A stretch of 64,000 bases of DNA from Curtobacterium sp. Leaf261 (GCF_001422205.1 NZ_LMMJ01000001.1:427591-491590), one strand, 5' to 3'; positions 55,079 to 64,000 are shown, counted from the stretch's first letter. The notes: generated from the letters alone by a model not told the origin. Program-made: numbers and translations.

Positions 55079-56065
55079 TTGTTCACCGATCTCCCCGAAC
55101 CCCAGCTCCGGCAGCACCGCAGCACCGTCGTCGAACCGGACGACTTCGACGACTTCTGGCGCACGACACTCGACGAGGCACGAGCGCACCCCATCGGCGT
55201 CGTGTCGACCCCGGTCGAGACCGGGCTCACGACCGTCGACGTGTTCGACGTCGAGTTCGCCGGGTACGCCGGACAGCCGGTCCGCGCCTGGCTCACCGTC
55301 CCGGCCGGGCAGCGCGCTCCCCTGCCCGCCGTGGTGGAGTACCTCGGCTACGGCGGTGGCCGCGGGCTCGCGACGGAGCACACCCTCTGGGCGTCGGCCG
55401 GGTACGCGCACCTGCTCATGGACACCCGCGGTCAGGGCAGCGGCTGGAGCGTCGGCGACACGGCCGACCCCGACGGGTCCGGCCCGGCAGGGTCCGGGGT
55501 CATGACGCGGGGCATCGGGTCACCCGAGACCTACTACCACCGCCGACTCATGACCGACGCCGTCCGCGCGGTCGAGGCCGCCCGGGCACTCGACGTCGTC
55601 GACGCCGAGCGGATCGCGGTGCTCGGCGTCAGCCAGGGCGGCGGGCTCGCCCTCGCGGTCGCCGGGCTCGTCGACGGACTGGCCGGCGTGTTCCCACGGG
55701 TGCCGTTCCTCTGCGACTTCCCGCGGGCGATCGTCATGACGGACAGCGACCCGTACCGGGAGATCGGTCGGTACCTCGCGGTGCACCGGTCGAGCACCGA
55801 GCAGGTCCTCGGCACGCTCGCGTACTTCGACGGTGTGCTGCACGCCCGGCGCGCCACGGCTCCGGCCTGGTTCTCGACCGCGCTGATGGACGCGACGTGT
55901 CCGCCGTCGACCGTCTTCGCGGCGTTCAACGACTACGGATCGCTCGCGCGCGGTGACGCCCCGGCCAAGGAGATCACCGTGTACCCGTTCAACGGGCACG
56001 AGGGCGGCGGCCCGCACGAGGACGCCGCTACGCTGCCGCGCCTGCGGGCGCTGCTCCGACCGTAG
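55079..56065 (+). CDS. acetylxylan-esterase-family (AXE1/CE7) hydrolase
   Basis: 328-aa CE7-type esterase removing acetyl groups from sugars. Family markers: FDDFWRTTLDEARAHP at the N-terminus, PAVVEYLGYGGGRG (oxyanion region), MDTRGQGSGWSVGDTADP, the nucleophile GVSQGGGLALAVAG (Ser), Asp in MDATCPPSTVFAAFNDY and His in NGHEGGGP. Probable TTG start at 55079: GAGGAAGG lies 7 bases upstream and the protein then begins at the family N-terminus. Faces GH125 and shares its operator, so both may act in the breakdown of acetylated mannan-type glycans. Confidence 0.9.
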   Translation: MFTDLPEPQLRQHRSTVVEPDDFDDFWRTTLDEARAHPIGVVSTPVETGLTTVDVFDVEFAGYAGQPVRAWLTVPAGQRAPLPAVVEYLGYGGGRGLATEHTLWASAGYAHLLMDTRGQGSGWSVGDTADPDGSGPAGSGVMTRGIGSPETYYHRRLMTDAVRAVEAARALDVVDAERIAVLGVSQGGGLALAVAGLVDGLAGVFPRVPFLCDFPRAIVMTDSDPYREIGRYLAVHRSSTEQVLGTLAYFDGVLHARRATAPAWFSTALMDATCPPSTVFAAFNDYGSLARGDAPAKEITVYPFNGHEGGGPHEDAATLPRLRALLRP

Positions 56066-56111
56066 CCGGACCGGCGCCGCCGTCGCGACGGACGGCGGGC
56101 CGGGAAGGTGA

Positions 56112-56162
56112 CGGACTGGAGGCGCGACCCGCGTTGCGAACGCGGGTCGCGCCTCCAGTCCG
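56112..56162. terminator. family B palindrome, 24-bp perfect arms
   Basis: Arms 56112-56135 and 56139-56162 (GGACTGGAGGCGCGACCC core), 3-nt loop. Between convergent esterase and ppc. Confidence 0.75.
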
Positions 56163-56174
56163 CTCACCCGGGCG

Positions 56175-58871
56175 TCAGCCCGTGTTCTGCAGGCCGGCCG
56201 CGATCCCGTTCACGGTGAGGAGCAGCAGCCGGTGGTCGGCGTCGTCCGGGTCCCGCCGGGCCTCGGGGTCGCCCCCGCGGATCGCCCGGAGCGCGCGGAG
56301 CTGCAGGTGTGACAGCGCATCGACGTACGGGCTCCGCAGGCGCACCGCCCGGCTGAGGACCGGCCGGTCCTCGAGCACGTCGCTCGACCCGCTCGTCGCG
56401 AGCACCCACTGCCGGGTCAGCGCCATCTCGTCGAGCACCTTCGCCGCCAGGTCGTCGCGGTCGGCGAGGGCGAGGTACTCCCGTGCGATCGCCTCGTCGG
56501 TGCGCGCGAGCGACATCTCGACGTTCTTGATCATCGAGCGGAACAGCGGCCAGTTCGCATGCGCGTCCCGGAGCAGTTCGAGGTCACCGACCGCCGCGAG
56601 CGCCGACCCGAGGCCGTACCACCCCGCGAGGTTGATGCGCGCCTGCGTCCACGAGAACACCCACGGGATCGCCCGCAGGTCCTCGAGCGACTCGACCGAC
56701 AGCCCACGGCGCGCGGGCCGTGAGCCGAGCGGCAGCAGCCCGATCTCCTCCATCGGGGTCACGGTGGCGAACCACGGCGCGAACCCCTCGGCCCGCACCA
56801 GGTCGAAGAACGCCGCCCGCGAGACGTCGTCCATCCGGGTGGCGAGGTCGGCGAACCGTCGTGCCGCCTCGGCGGTGCGCTGCTCGTTCGACGGGCTCGA
56901 CGCGAAGAGCGCCGCGGCCGCCATCTGCTCGATGTGCCTGGCCGCGATGGTCTTGTCGCCGTACTGCGCGAAGATCACCTCGCCCTGCTCGGTGATCTTG
57001 TACCGGCCGTCGACGGATCCGGGCGGCTGTGCCAGCACGGCCTCGTTCGCGGGACCCCCGCCACGGCCGAGCGACCCACCACGACCGTGGAACAGCGTCA
57101 GGACGATGTCGTTGTCGTCGGCCCAGGCCGCGATCCGCGCCTGCGCGTCGAACAATGCGAACGTCGCCGACACCGGGCCGACGTCCTTCGACGAGTCCGA
57201 GTACCCGAGCATGACCTCGAGCTTCCGGCCGGTCTCGGCGAGGCGGGACAGGACGGCCTCGGTGCCGATCGCCTCGGCGAGGATCCCCGGTGCCGCGTGC
57301 AGGTCGGCGAAGGTCTCGAAGAGCGGGATGACGTCGAGCACCGGTGCCGGGCGGCCGTCACGGGCGGCGGCGTGCTCCGCGAGCTCGTACACGTTCGCCA
57401 GGTCCTCGGCGGACTGCGTGAACGAGATGATGTACCGCCGGGCAGCGTTCACCCCGTACCGCGCCTGCAGGTCCGTGATCGTCCGGAAGACGTCGAGCAC
57501 CTCGATCGTCATCGGGCTCGGCTCGGCCCCTGCCCGCAGTTCCTCGAGCGCGGCGCGATGCACCTGCGAGTGCTGGCGGACCTCGAGCTCGGCGAGGTGG
57601 AACCCGAAGGTCTCGACCTGCCACACGAGCCCCTGCAGTTCACCGTTCGCGCTGCGGTGCGCGCCGGCGGCCCGGAGCGAGTCCTGGATGGTGCGGAGGT
57701 CGGCGAGCAGTTCGGACGGCTCGCCGTACGCGAGCGGCGCGTCGGCACGCCGGGTGGCGTCGATGCGCGCGGCCACGAAGAGCAACACCCGGCGGTGGAT
57801 CTCCTGCGGCGACCGGATGCCGATCCGGTCCGCGACGTCGGCGTCGAGCGCGTGCTGCGCGTCCGCGAGGGCGGTGACCCCGGCGTCCGCGGGCGTGTCG
57901 CCCTCGCCGAGGGTCAGCATCGCGCCGATCCGGGTCGCGGCGCGGTGGAGCCCGAGCAGCACGTGCTCGGCCGCGATGTCCGCTGCCTGCCGGGTGATGT
58001 CCGCCGTGACGTGCGGGTTGCCGTCGCGGTCGCCGCCGATCCACGTGCCGAGGCGCAGGAACGCCGGTGCGTGCACGGGTCGACGTCCGGCGTCCGCGCC
58101 CTGCAACCGGTCGTCGAGCAGGCGGTACACGGCCGGCACGATCTCGAAGATGGTCTGGTCGAACACGCTCATCGCGGTGCGCACCTCGTCGAGCGGTGTC
58201 GGACGGGTGGTGCGGAGGGGCGACGTCCGCCAGAGGGTCTCGATCTCCTCGAGGAGCTGTCGCTCGACCTCGACGGCGGACACGTCGTTGCCCGGCGCGT
58301 CCCGGACGTCCATCAGGTCGGTGATCCGGCGGATGGTGGTCGCGACGGCTCGGCGTCTGGCCTCCGTCGGGTGGGCCGTGAGCACCGGGTGGAACCGCAG
58401 CTCCGCGAGCCGCTTCGCCGCCTCCTCGGATCCGACCTCGTCCACGAGCTGCGCGAGCGTGGCCGAGAAGGAGTCCGCCGGCGCGCCCGTCCGGTCGTTC
58501 CGTCGCCGGAGCACCCGCACGCGGTGGTGCTCCTCGGCGAGGTTCGAGAGGTGGAAGTAACAGGTGAACGCACGCGCGACGTCCTCGGCGCGGACCTGGT
58601 CGAGCCCGGCGACGAACGTCTGGGCACGGTCCACCGCGCTGTCGTCCCGCCCCTCGTAGGCGTCGATCACCGCGGCGCGGAGGGTCTCGACGTCGTCGAA
58701 GAGCGCGTCGCCACCCGACTCGCGGAGCACCCGACCGAGCAGGCTGCCGAGGAACCGGACGTCACTGCGGAGGTCGGCGTCGACCGCTCCGCTGACGTCG
58801 TTCCGGGCACTCGGGAACCGGGTGCTGTCGCGGGGCGTGCCGTCACGGGTGGCACCGTCGATCGCGGTCAT
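56175..58871 (-). CDS. ppc: phosphoenolpyruvate carboxylase
   Basis: Anaplerotic carboxylation of PEP to oxaloacetate. 898 aa. Catalytic blocks: VLTAHPTEARRRAV (His), GSWIGGDRDGNPHVT-type LGTWIGGDRDGNPHV, VMLGYSDSSKDVGPVS (Lys), LFHGRGGSLGRGGGP (glycine loop), and the C-terminal LLTVNGIAAGLQNTG, which ends at the essential QNTG. ATG 58871 was chosen because GAGAGG lies 7 bases upstream. Divergent from the desaturase gene. Confidence 0.96.
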   Translation of the reverse strand: MTAIDGATRDGTPRDSTRFPSARNDVSGAVDADLRSDVRFLGSLLGRVLRESGGDALFDDVETLRAAVIDAYEGRDDSAVDRAQTFVAGLDQVRAEDVARAFTCYFHLSNLAEEHHRVRVLRRRNDRTGAPADSFSATLAQLVDEVGSEEAAKRLAELRFHPVLTAHPTEARRRAVATTIRRITDLMDVRDAPGNDVSAVEVERQLLEEIETLWRTSPLRTTRPTPLDEVRTAMSVFDQTIFEIVPAVYRLLDDRLQGADAGRRPVHAPAFLRLGTWIGGDRDGNPHVTADITRQAADIAAEHVLLGLHRAATRIGAMLTLGEGDTPADAGVTALADAQHALDADVADRIGIRSPQEIHRRVLLFVAARIDATRRADAPLAYGEPSELLADLRTIQDSLRAAGAHRSANGELQGLVWQVETFGFHLAELEVRQHSQVHRAALEELRAGAEPSPMTIEVLDVFRTITDLQARYGVNAARRYIISFTQSAEDLANVYELAEHAAARDGRPAPVLDVIPLFETFADLHAAPGILAEAIGTEAVLSRLAETGRKLEVMLGYSDSSKDVGPVSATFALFDAQARIAAWADDNDIVLTLFHGRGGSLGRGGGPANEAVLAQPPGSVDGRYKITEQGEVIFAQYGDKTIAARHIEQMAAAALFASSPSNEQRTAEAARRFADLATRMDDVSRAAFFDLVRAEGFAPWFATVTPMEEIGLLPLGSRPARRGLSVESLEDLRAIPWVFSWTQARINLAGWYGLGSALAAVGDLELLRDAHANWPLFRSMIKNVEMSLARTDEAIAREYLALADRDDLAAKVLDEMALTRQWVLATSGSSDVLEDRPVLSRAVRLRSPYVDALSHLQLRALRAIRGGDPEARRDPDDADHRLLLLTVNGIAAGLQNTG

Positions 58872-59125
58872 GTCGTCCTCTCGGGCGGGGTCGGCGTTCC
58901 GGACGAGCTTACGGAATCCCGGGCACGTGTGACGCGCACCCGGCGCACCCGGCACGGACCGACCTCGTGCAGCGTCCACCCCCGTCGCGTGGCACCTGCG
59001 TGTTGTGCCGGTCGCCCGCGGGTCGCGGGCGGGTTCCCAGCCTGCGCACCTACCTTTGCCCAACCGCACCCGCGGGAAACCCGAGGCCCGACCGGTTGGT
59101 CGTTCCCCCGATGGAAGCAGACCGC

Positions 59126-60334
59126 ATGACGACGAACCCGATCACCCCACGAGCGCTCCCCGGAGTCCGAGCCGTCCGGGCCGCCGTGACGAACGGGACC
59201 GCCGCCAGCACGGCAACCGCACCGGCCACCACCCGCGGCCCCGCGTCGAAGGGGGTCATGCGCACCCGTCCGCGGACCGATGCGCCGACCGGCACCTCGA
59301 CGTACTCGGCGATCCTCGCCCAGGTCAAGGACGGCGGTCTGCTCAAGCGCCGGACCGGCTTCTACTGGAGCGTGTTCGCCGTGCTCGTCGCGACCCTCGC
59401 CGCGGCGTTCGTCGTCTTCGCCCTGCTCGGCGACACGTGGTACCAGCTCATCATCGCCGGTGTCCTCGGCATCGTGTTCACCCAGTTCGCGTTCCTCTCG
59501 CACGAGGCCGCGCACCGCCAGATCTTCGCGTCACGCAAGTGGAACGACCACACCGGTCGCTACCTCGGCACGTTCGTCGCGGGGCTCAGCTACTCGTGGT
59601 GGATGAACAAGCACACGCGGCACCACGGCAACCCGAACACCATCGGCAAGGACCCGGACATCGAGCGCGACACGGTGTCCTTCATCGAGGAGGACGCCGC
59701 GAAGCAGACCGGCTTCGCCAAGTGGCTGACCGCCCGGCAGGGCTACGCGTTCTTCCCGCTGCTCATGGGTGAGGGCGTGAACCTGCACGTCATCGCGATC
59801 AAGTCGCTCATCACCGGACAGAACACCAAGGGCGACCGCAAGGCCCGGATCATCGAGTCCGTGCTGCTGGTCGTGCGCTTCGGGATCTACTTCGGCGCGA
59901 TCTTCTACTTCCTGCCGTTCGGCATGGCGTGGGCGTTCCTCGGGGTGCAGCTCGCGGTGTTCGGCGTGTACATGGGTGCGTCCTTCGCCCCGAACCACAA
60001 GGGCATGCCGATCATCGCCCACGACGCCAAGGTCGACTTCTTCTCCCGCCAGGTCCGCACGTCGCGGAACATCCGTGGCGGTGCGTGGGTCGAGCACCTG
60101 ATGGGCGGGCTCAACTACCAGGTCGAGCACCACCTGTTCCCGAGCATGGCGCGCCCGAACCTCCGGCACGCACGCAAGCTCGTCCGGGCGCACTGCGACA
60201 CGCTCGACGTGCCGTACACCGAGACCACGCTCGTGCGCTCCTACGGCATCGTCATCCGGTACCTCAACCGCGTCGGCCTCGCCGCCCGCGACCCGTTCGA
60301 CTGCCCGCTCGTGTCGGAGCTCCGCATCCACTAG
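59126..60334 (+). CDS. membrane fatty-acid desaturase
   Basis: 402-aa acyl-lipid/acyl-CoA desaturase of the FA_desaturase family. Three histidine boxes: HEAAHR (HxxxH), HTRHH (HxxHH) and NYQVEHHLFP (QxxHH), typical of front-end/delta-6-like and actinobacterial desaturases. Helices flank box 1 (FAVLVATLAAAFVVFALL, LIIAGVLGIVFTQFAF) and precede box 3 (FGIYFGAIFYFLPFGMAWAF). ATG 59126 was preferred to 59111 because GGAAG lies upstream at suitable distance. May support membrane fluidity and cold adaptation. Confidence 0.9.
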   Translation: MTTNPITPRALPGVRAVRAAVTNGTAASTATAPATTRGPASKGVMRTRPRTDAPTGTSTYSAILAQVKDGGLLKRRTGFYWSVFAVLVATLAAAFVVFALLGDTWYQLIIAGVLGIVFTQFAFLSHEAAHRQIFASRKWNDHTGRYLGTFVAGLSYSWWMNKHTRHHGNPNTIGKDPDIERDTVSFIEEDAAKQTGFAKWLTARQGYAFFPLLMGEGVNLHVIAIKSLITGQNTKGDRKARIIESVLLVVRFGIYFGAIFYFLPFGMAWAFLGVQLAVFGVYMGASFAPNHKGMPIIAHDAKVDFFSRQVRTSRNIRGGAWVEHLMGGLNYQVEHHLFPSMARPNLRHARKLVRAHCDTLDVPYTETTLVRSYGIVIRYLNRVGLAARDPFDCPLVSELRIH

Positions 60335-60512
60335 TCGACGGGCTCGGTCACGAGGCGACGGGCTCGGTCCGCAGCACCGCGCCGCGGCCTCCAGTCCGTC
60401 GGCCTGCCCGCTCCGGTGGCGGCCGCCCCCGGGTCCCGACCCTGTCGGCGGGCCGCCGCCGAATACACTCGGATCGCGCGGGACACGGCCCGTGCCGATT
60501 GGCAGGGGTGAC

Positions 60513-62189
60513 ATGACCGGGACCGACACGCAGACCGCGACCACCGGAGAACGACCCCCGGCGGTCGCACGCTGGGTGTTCTGGCCGGCGGCGGTCGTCG
60601 TGCTCGGCTTCGTCGCGCTGGCGCTCATCGACCCGGTCGCGACGGAACGGGTGTTCGCGGTCGTCCAGTCCGGCATCGTCCGGAACTTCAGCTGGTACTA
60701 CGTGCTCGTCGCCGCAGCGTTCGTCGGCTTCGCGGTCTGGGTCGGGTTCAGCCGGTTCGGCGACATCATGCTCGGCAAGGACACCGACGAGCCCGAATTC
60801 TCGATGGTCTCCTGGCTGTCGCTGCTCTTCGCCGCGGGCATGGGCATCGGGCTGGTGTTCTACGGCGTCTCCGAGCCACTCAGTCACTTCGGGAGCCCCC
60901 GCCCGGGCGTGACCGGGACCCCGTCCACCCTCGCGCAGGCCGCGATGACCCAGACCTTCCTGCACTGGGGTCTGCACGCGTGGGGCATCTACGTCGTCGT
61001 CGGACTCGCGCTCGCCTACGCCATCCACCGGCGCGGTCGACCCGTGTCGATCCGCTGGGCACTCGAACCGCTGCTCGGGGACCGCGTCAAGGGCGGCTGG
61101 GGCAACACCATCGACGTCGTCGCACTCGTCGGGACCCTGTTCGGCGTCGCGACCTCGCTCGGACTCGGCGTGCTGCAGATCAACGCCGGCCTCGAGTCGA
61201 TGGGCCTGGTGGAGCAGTCCCGGGTCGTGCAGATCGTGCTCATCGTCGTCGTTACCGGCGCGGCCATCGTCTCGCTCGTCACGGGTGTGGCGAAGGGCAT
61301 GAAGATCCTGTCGAACGTGAACCTGCTCCTCGCGGCGCTGCTCCTGGTGTTCCTGCTCATCGTCGGTCCGACGCAGTTCCTGCTCCGCGAGTTCGTGCAG
61401 ACGATCGGCGACTACCTGCAGCACTTCGTCGGGCTCTCGCTCGACGACAGCGCGTTCAGCGGCCGCGCGGGCGAGGTCTGGCAGGGCGCGTGGACCACGT
61501 TCTACTGGGGCTGGTGGATGTCCTGGGCGCCGTTCGTCGGCATCTTCATCGCCCGGATCTCGCGTGGCCGCACCGTCCGGCAGTTCGTGTTCGGTGTGCT
61601 GCTGGTGCCGACCGCCCTGACGTTCCTCTGGTTCAGCGTGCTGGGCGGGACGGCGATCTCCCAGCAGCTGCACGGCGCGGACCTCGTCGGGACGAACGGC
61701 TCCGTCGACGTCGAGGGTGCGCTCTTCCAGGTGCTCGGCGCGCTCCCCGCCGGCACGGTGCTGATCGTCGGCGCGATCGTGCTCATCGCGGTGTTCTTCG
61801 TCACCTCGGCCGACTCCGGCGCACTCGTGATGGCGATGCTCGCGACCGGCGGCGTCCTCGAGCCGAAGAACTGGATCCGGATCTTCTTCGCGGTGGTCAC
61901 CGCACTCGTCGCCATCGCGCTGCTGCTCTCCGGCGGGCTCACGGCACTCAAGACGGCCGCGATCACGACCGCCCTGCCGTTCAGCATCGTGATGATCCTG
62001 ATGTGCTGGGCGACGATCATCGCGTTCACCCGGGAGCGGCGGGCGTACCAGCAGGCTGAGCGGGCGGTGCTGATGGACGAGCTGGCCGAGCACTACGAGC
62101 GCGAGGTGTTCGGGCCGGAGAACCGGCCGCCGCGCACCGGGACGATCGACCGGATCCGGCGTCGGCTGTACCGACGGCCGCCGCGCTGA
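60513..62189 (+). CDS. BCCT-family osmolyte transporter
   Basis: 558-aa betaine/carnitine/choline transporter, sodium-coupled uptake of compatible solutes. About 12 helices. Family signatures: FAAGMGIGLVFYGVSEPLSHF (written short: AAGMGIGLVFYGVSEP), TFLHWGLHAWGIYVVVGLA, and the BCCT box TFYWGWWMSWAPFVG with FIARISRGRT. The C-terminal cytoplasmic tail is short and basic. ATG 60513 follows GGCAGGGG. Ends at a perfect 52-bp palindrome. Confidence 0.94.
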   Translation: MTGTDTQTATTGERPPAVARWVFWPAAVVVLGFVALALIDPVATERVFAVVQSGIVRNFSWYYVLVAAAFVGFAVWVGFSRFGDIMLGKDTDEPEFSMVSWLSLLFAAGMGIGLVFYGVSEPLSHFGSPRPGVTGTPSTLAQAAMTQTFLHWGLHAWGIYVVVGLALAYAIHRRGRPVSIRWALEPLLGDRVKGGWGNTIDVVALVGTLFGVATSLGLGVLQINAGLESMGLVEQSRVVQIVLIVVVTGAAIVSLVTGVAKGMKILSNVNLLLAALLLVFLLIVGPTQFLLREFVQTIGDYLQHFVGLSLDDSAFSGRAGEVWQGAWTTFYWGWWMSWAPFVGIFIARISRGRTVRQFVFGVLLVPTALTFLWFSVLGGTAISQQLHGADLVGTNGSVDVEGALFQVLGALPAGTVLIVGAIVLIAVFFVTSADSGALVMAMLATGGVLEPKNWIRIFFAVVTALVAIALLLSGGLTALKTAAITTALPFSIVMILMCWATIIAFTRERRAYQQAERAVLMDELAEHYEREVFGPENRPPRTGTIDRIRRRLYRRPPR

Positions 62190-62277
62190 CACGGACCGCG
62201 GCGCTGACGCAGGCTGGCGCGCTGACGCAGGCTGACGCTCCGACGCACGCCGACGCTCGCCGCGCCGACGCACGCGC

Positions 62278-62329
62278 CTGACGGACTGGAGGCGCGGTGC
62301 CAGCTGGCACCGCGCCTCCAGTCCGTCAG
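62278..62329. terminator. family B palindrome, perfect 52 bp, no loop
   Basis: Perfect palindrome centred at 62303/62304, half CTGACGGACTGGAGGCGCGG.... Between convergent BCCT and SRPBCC genes. The longest uninterrupted member of the family in the window. Confidence 0.8.
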
Positions 62330-62372
62330 TTTGTGGGCCGGTCAGGCCGATCCGTCAGGTGAGCCGTCGGGG

Positions 62373-62825
62373 TCAGGCCTCGACGTCACCGCGCCATCCG
62401 GCACCGCCCGTGGCGTGCTCGACGCGCTCCTTGAAGTTCTTGAGGTCCTTCTGCACGGCGTGTCCGCCGACGCCGATCGCGGCGCCGACCTTCTCGAGGA
62501 AGCCGGTGGCCTCCCAGTCGAGCTGGACCGTCACGCGGGTCTTCGCGTCGTCGAGCTTGTGGAACGTGACGACCCCGGCGTGGTCCATGTCGCCGTCCTT
62601 GCTCGTCCAGGCGACGCGCTCGTCGGGGTGCTGCTCGGTGATGATCGCGCGGAACGCCCGCGTGACCGGTCCCACGCTGATCGTCCAGTCCGTCGTGGTG
62701 TCGTCGACCTGTGTGATCGACTGGACCTCGTCGAGGAAGGTCGGGAACTCCTCGAAGCGGGTCCACTGGTCGTAGGCCTGGCGCACGGGGACGTCGACGT
62801 CGACCGTCTCGATGATCTGCGGCAT
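62373..62825 (-). CDS. SRPBCC (cyclase/dehydrase-like) protein
   Basis: 150-aa START/Bet v1-fold protein of the polyketide-cyclase/COQ10-like group. N-terminus IIETVDVDVPVRQAYDQWTR and FEEFPTFLDEVQSITQ, then WTSKDGDMDHAGVVTFHKL and VTVQLDWEATGFLEKVGA. Probable lipid-ligand or stress role; no enzyme activity predicted. AGGAG 8 bases before ATG 62825. Downstream is the 52-bp palindrome. Confidence 0.9.
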   Translation of the reverse strand: MPQIIETVDVDVPVRQAYDQWTRFEEFPTFLDEVQSITQVDDTTTDWTISVGPVTRAFRAIITEQHPDERVAWTSKDGDMDHAGVVTFHKLDDAKTRVTVQLDWEATGFLEKVGAAIGVGGHAVQKDLKNFKERVEHATGGAGWRGDVEA

Positions 62826-63175
62826 GGGTGATGCTCCTCGCTGTCGTGCCGCTCCGAGTCCCGGGCGACGCTTCTGAACGGTAGGCCGTCCGTGCCGCGG
62901 GCTGCCCAGGTTGGTGTCCCCCGGCGGCGGGCTGGTCGGGGCCGTCGGGCGGTCGGGCGGCGGTCGGGCGGGCGGCGGATGCGTGGGCACACAGCGACAC
63001 CATGCAGCGGGTGCGACGTCGTTCTCCCGGCAGGAAGTCGCTCGATGCGCCCGCATACGATGCGTGGGCACACAGCGACAAGATGCAGCGGGTGCGACGT
63101 CGTTCTCCGGGCAGGATGTCGCTCGATGTGTTCGCACAGGACGACGAGTGCGGGCGGGGGGGGCCCGGCCGGGCG
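62826..63175. other. 350-base gap with 81-bp direct repeats
   Basis: No gene supported. G-rich homopolymer-like stretches (GGTCGGGCGG) at 62930-62980 precede two 81-bp direct repeats (62979-63140). The minus-strand frame across it is low-quality. It should contain the 3' end signals of the FecCD permease gene and the SRPBCC promoter. Confidence 0.5.
62979..63140. repeat. 81-bp direct repeat, two tandem copies
   Basis: Copies 62979-63059 and 63060-63140. The first about 70 bases differ at only four positions (core GTGGGCACACAGCGACA, ATGCAGCGGGTGCGACGTCG); the last dozen bases diverge. Each copy has a small GCGAC...GTCGC inverted repeat. Confidence 0.85.
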
Positions 63176-64000
63176 TCAGCGCGCCGTGGCTCTCGAGCGC
63201 CAGAGCAACCAGCTGAAGTACGGCGTGCCGATGACCGCCGTCAGGAGCCCCGCCCCGAGCTGCGCGGGCGCGATGACCGTGCGTCCGAGGACGTCGGCCG
63301 CGCACACGAGCACCGCACCGAGGAGCACCGCCGTCGGGACCACCATCGCGTGCCGCAGCCCGACGAGTGCGCGGGCTGCGTGCGGCGCGACGAGTCCGAC
63401 GAACCCGATCGTCCCGACGGCCGCGACCGCCGCGGCCGTGAGGAGCACCGCGACCACGAGGAACAGCAGACGCGTCGGTGCGAGCGGGACACCGAGGAGC
63501 CTCGGGGTGTCGTCGTCGAGTGCGACGAGGTCGAGCTCGCGGTGTCGGACGACCGCGACACCGACGCCGAGCACGAGCACGATCCCGAGGGGTACGAGGT
63601 CCGCCCCGGTCCTGCCGTAGGTCGAGCCGGACAGCCAGGTGAGCGCCTTCGCGGCGTTGTACGGATCGGTCGTGACGATGACCAGGCTGATCAGTGCCGT
63701 CGTCGCGGCGGACACCCCGACACCGATGAGCACGAGTCGGGTCTGCTGGAACCCGCCGCGCATCGCGAGGCCGAACACGACCGCGGCGGCGAGCAGCGCT
63801 CCGACGACGGCCGCGCCCGCGATCCCCCAGGACCCGGCGACCGGGACCGCCGTCACGAGCAGCACCGCGCCGAGGCCAGCGCCGCCGGACACCCCGAGGA
63901 TGCCGGGCTCCGCGAGCGGGTTCTTCGTCACGGCCTGCACGAACGTCCCGGCGAGGGCGAGTCCGGCGCCGGCGAGGAGTGCTGCGCCGACACGGGGCAT
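63176..64000 (-). CDS. FecCD-type iron-siderophore ABC permease, 5' end outside window
   Basis: Partial permease of the BtuC/FecCD family, 274 aa visible; the frame runs off the right edge and about 60 N-terminal residues are missing. Conserved region VQAVTKNPLAEPGILGVSGGAG, LIGVGVSAATTALISLV, WLSGSTYGR, the EAA-like cytoplasmic loop RLLGVPLAPTR, and VGTIGFVGLVAPHAARALVG, ending at GTPYFSWLLWRSR. It should partner a substrate-binding protein and ATPase outside the window. No palindrome follows its stop. Confidence 0.93.
   Translation of the reverse strand: MPRVGAALLAGAGLALAGTFVQAVTKNPLAEPGILGVSGGAGLGAVLLVTAVPVAGSWGIAGAAVVGALLAAAVVFGLAMRGGFQQTRLVLIGVGVSAATTALISLVIVTTDPYNAAKALTWLSGSTYGRTGADLVPLGIVLVLGVGVAVVRHRELDLVALDDDTPRLLGVPLAPTRLLFLVVAVLLTAAAVAAVGTIGFVGLVAPHAARALVGLRHAMVVPTAVLLGAVLVCAADVLGRTVIAPAQLGAGLLTAVIGTPYFSWLLWRSRATAR

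Noticed and set aside
62386..63081. Minus-strand extension of the SRPBCC frame upstream through the 81-bp repeats
   Set aside because: The start at 62825 has a good Shine-Dalgarno; the upstream part is Arg/Pro-rich repeat translation.
62979..63140. CRISPR array
   Set aside because: Only two units of 81 bp in direct tandem without spacers, and no cas genes.

Overview
The window is high-GC, densely coded actinobacterial DNA. Gene content (SepH, DUF3093, DUF3159, DUF3710, DUF4191, DUF4193, DUF7455, polyphosphate glucokinase, GlnE with two glutamine synthetases, leaderless genes with TANNNT -10 boxes) points to Micrococcales. The protein sequences look most like Microbacteriaceae, perhaps Curtobacterium; that placement is inference from family resemblance, not a search. 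Almost everything is chromosomal core. No transposase, phage gene, CRISPR array or tRNA was seen.

Layout. 1-2663: end of a fadA-fadB beta-oxidation operon. 2830-4453: a small accessory operon (YefM/Phd antitoxin, RelE-type toxin, unknown membrane protein), of lower GC and bracketed by two copies of the same palindrome. 4686-12867: dxs, acnA, DUF3159-DUF3710-dut, DUF3093, DUF4193. 13125-20888: sepH, a phosphodiesterase-like gene, topoisomerase IV parC and parE facing each other, DUF7455. 21084-24469: sigA-murT-gatD. 24968-32692: PAC2 protein, leucyl aminopeptidase, lpdA-sucB (2-oxoacid dehydrogenase subunits), a pseudokinase-like reading frame without a stop, DUF4191. 32889-46494: RDD protein, glnA behind a textbook GlnR operator, an exopolysaccharide cassette (UDP-glucose dehydrogenase, GH26, HAS-like GT2), glnE, glnA2, nadE. 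46609-51808: SPOR-like small protein, map, ppgK, RNase P RNA, a degenerate zinc-ribbon protein, Nif3, a hypothetical gene. 51880-62825: alpha/beta hydrolase with AraC regulator, GH125 mannosidase divergent from an esterase, ppc, fatty-acid desaturase, BCCT transporter, SRPBCC protein. 63176-64000: edge of a FecCD iron-uptake permease.

The most interesting signal is murT-gatD. GatD has lost both the catalytic Cys (Gly95) and His (Gln197) of its glutaminase site and contains no cysteine at all; MurT has lost its four-Cys zinc ribbon but keeps a Mur-ligase P-loop. Microbacteriaceae carry B-type peptidoglycan, in which the D-Glu alpha-carboxyl bears the cross-bridge instead of an amide. The pair may therefore be a retooled ligase that attaches the bridge amino acid.

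Second, two families of long intergenic palindromes recur between convergent genes and behave as shared bidirectional terminators or dispersed repeats. Half-copies of one family have been recruited elsewhere, including as the ribosome-binding site and start codon of the DUF3159 gene.
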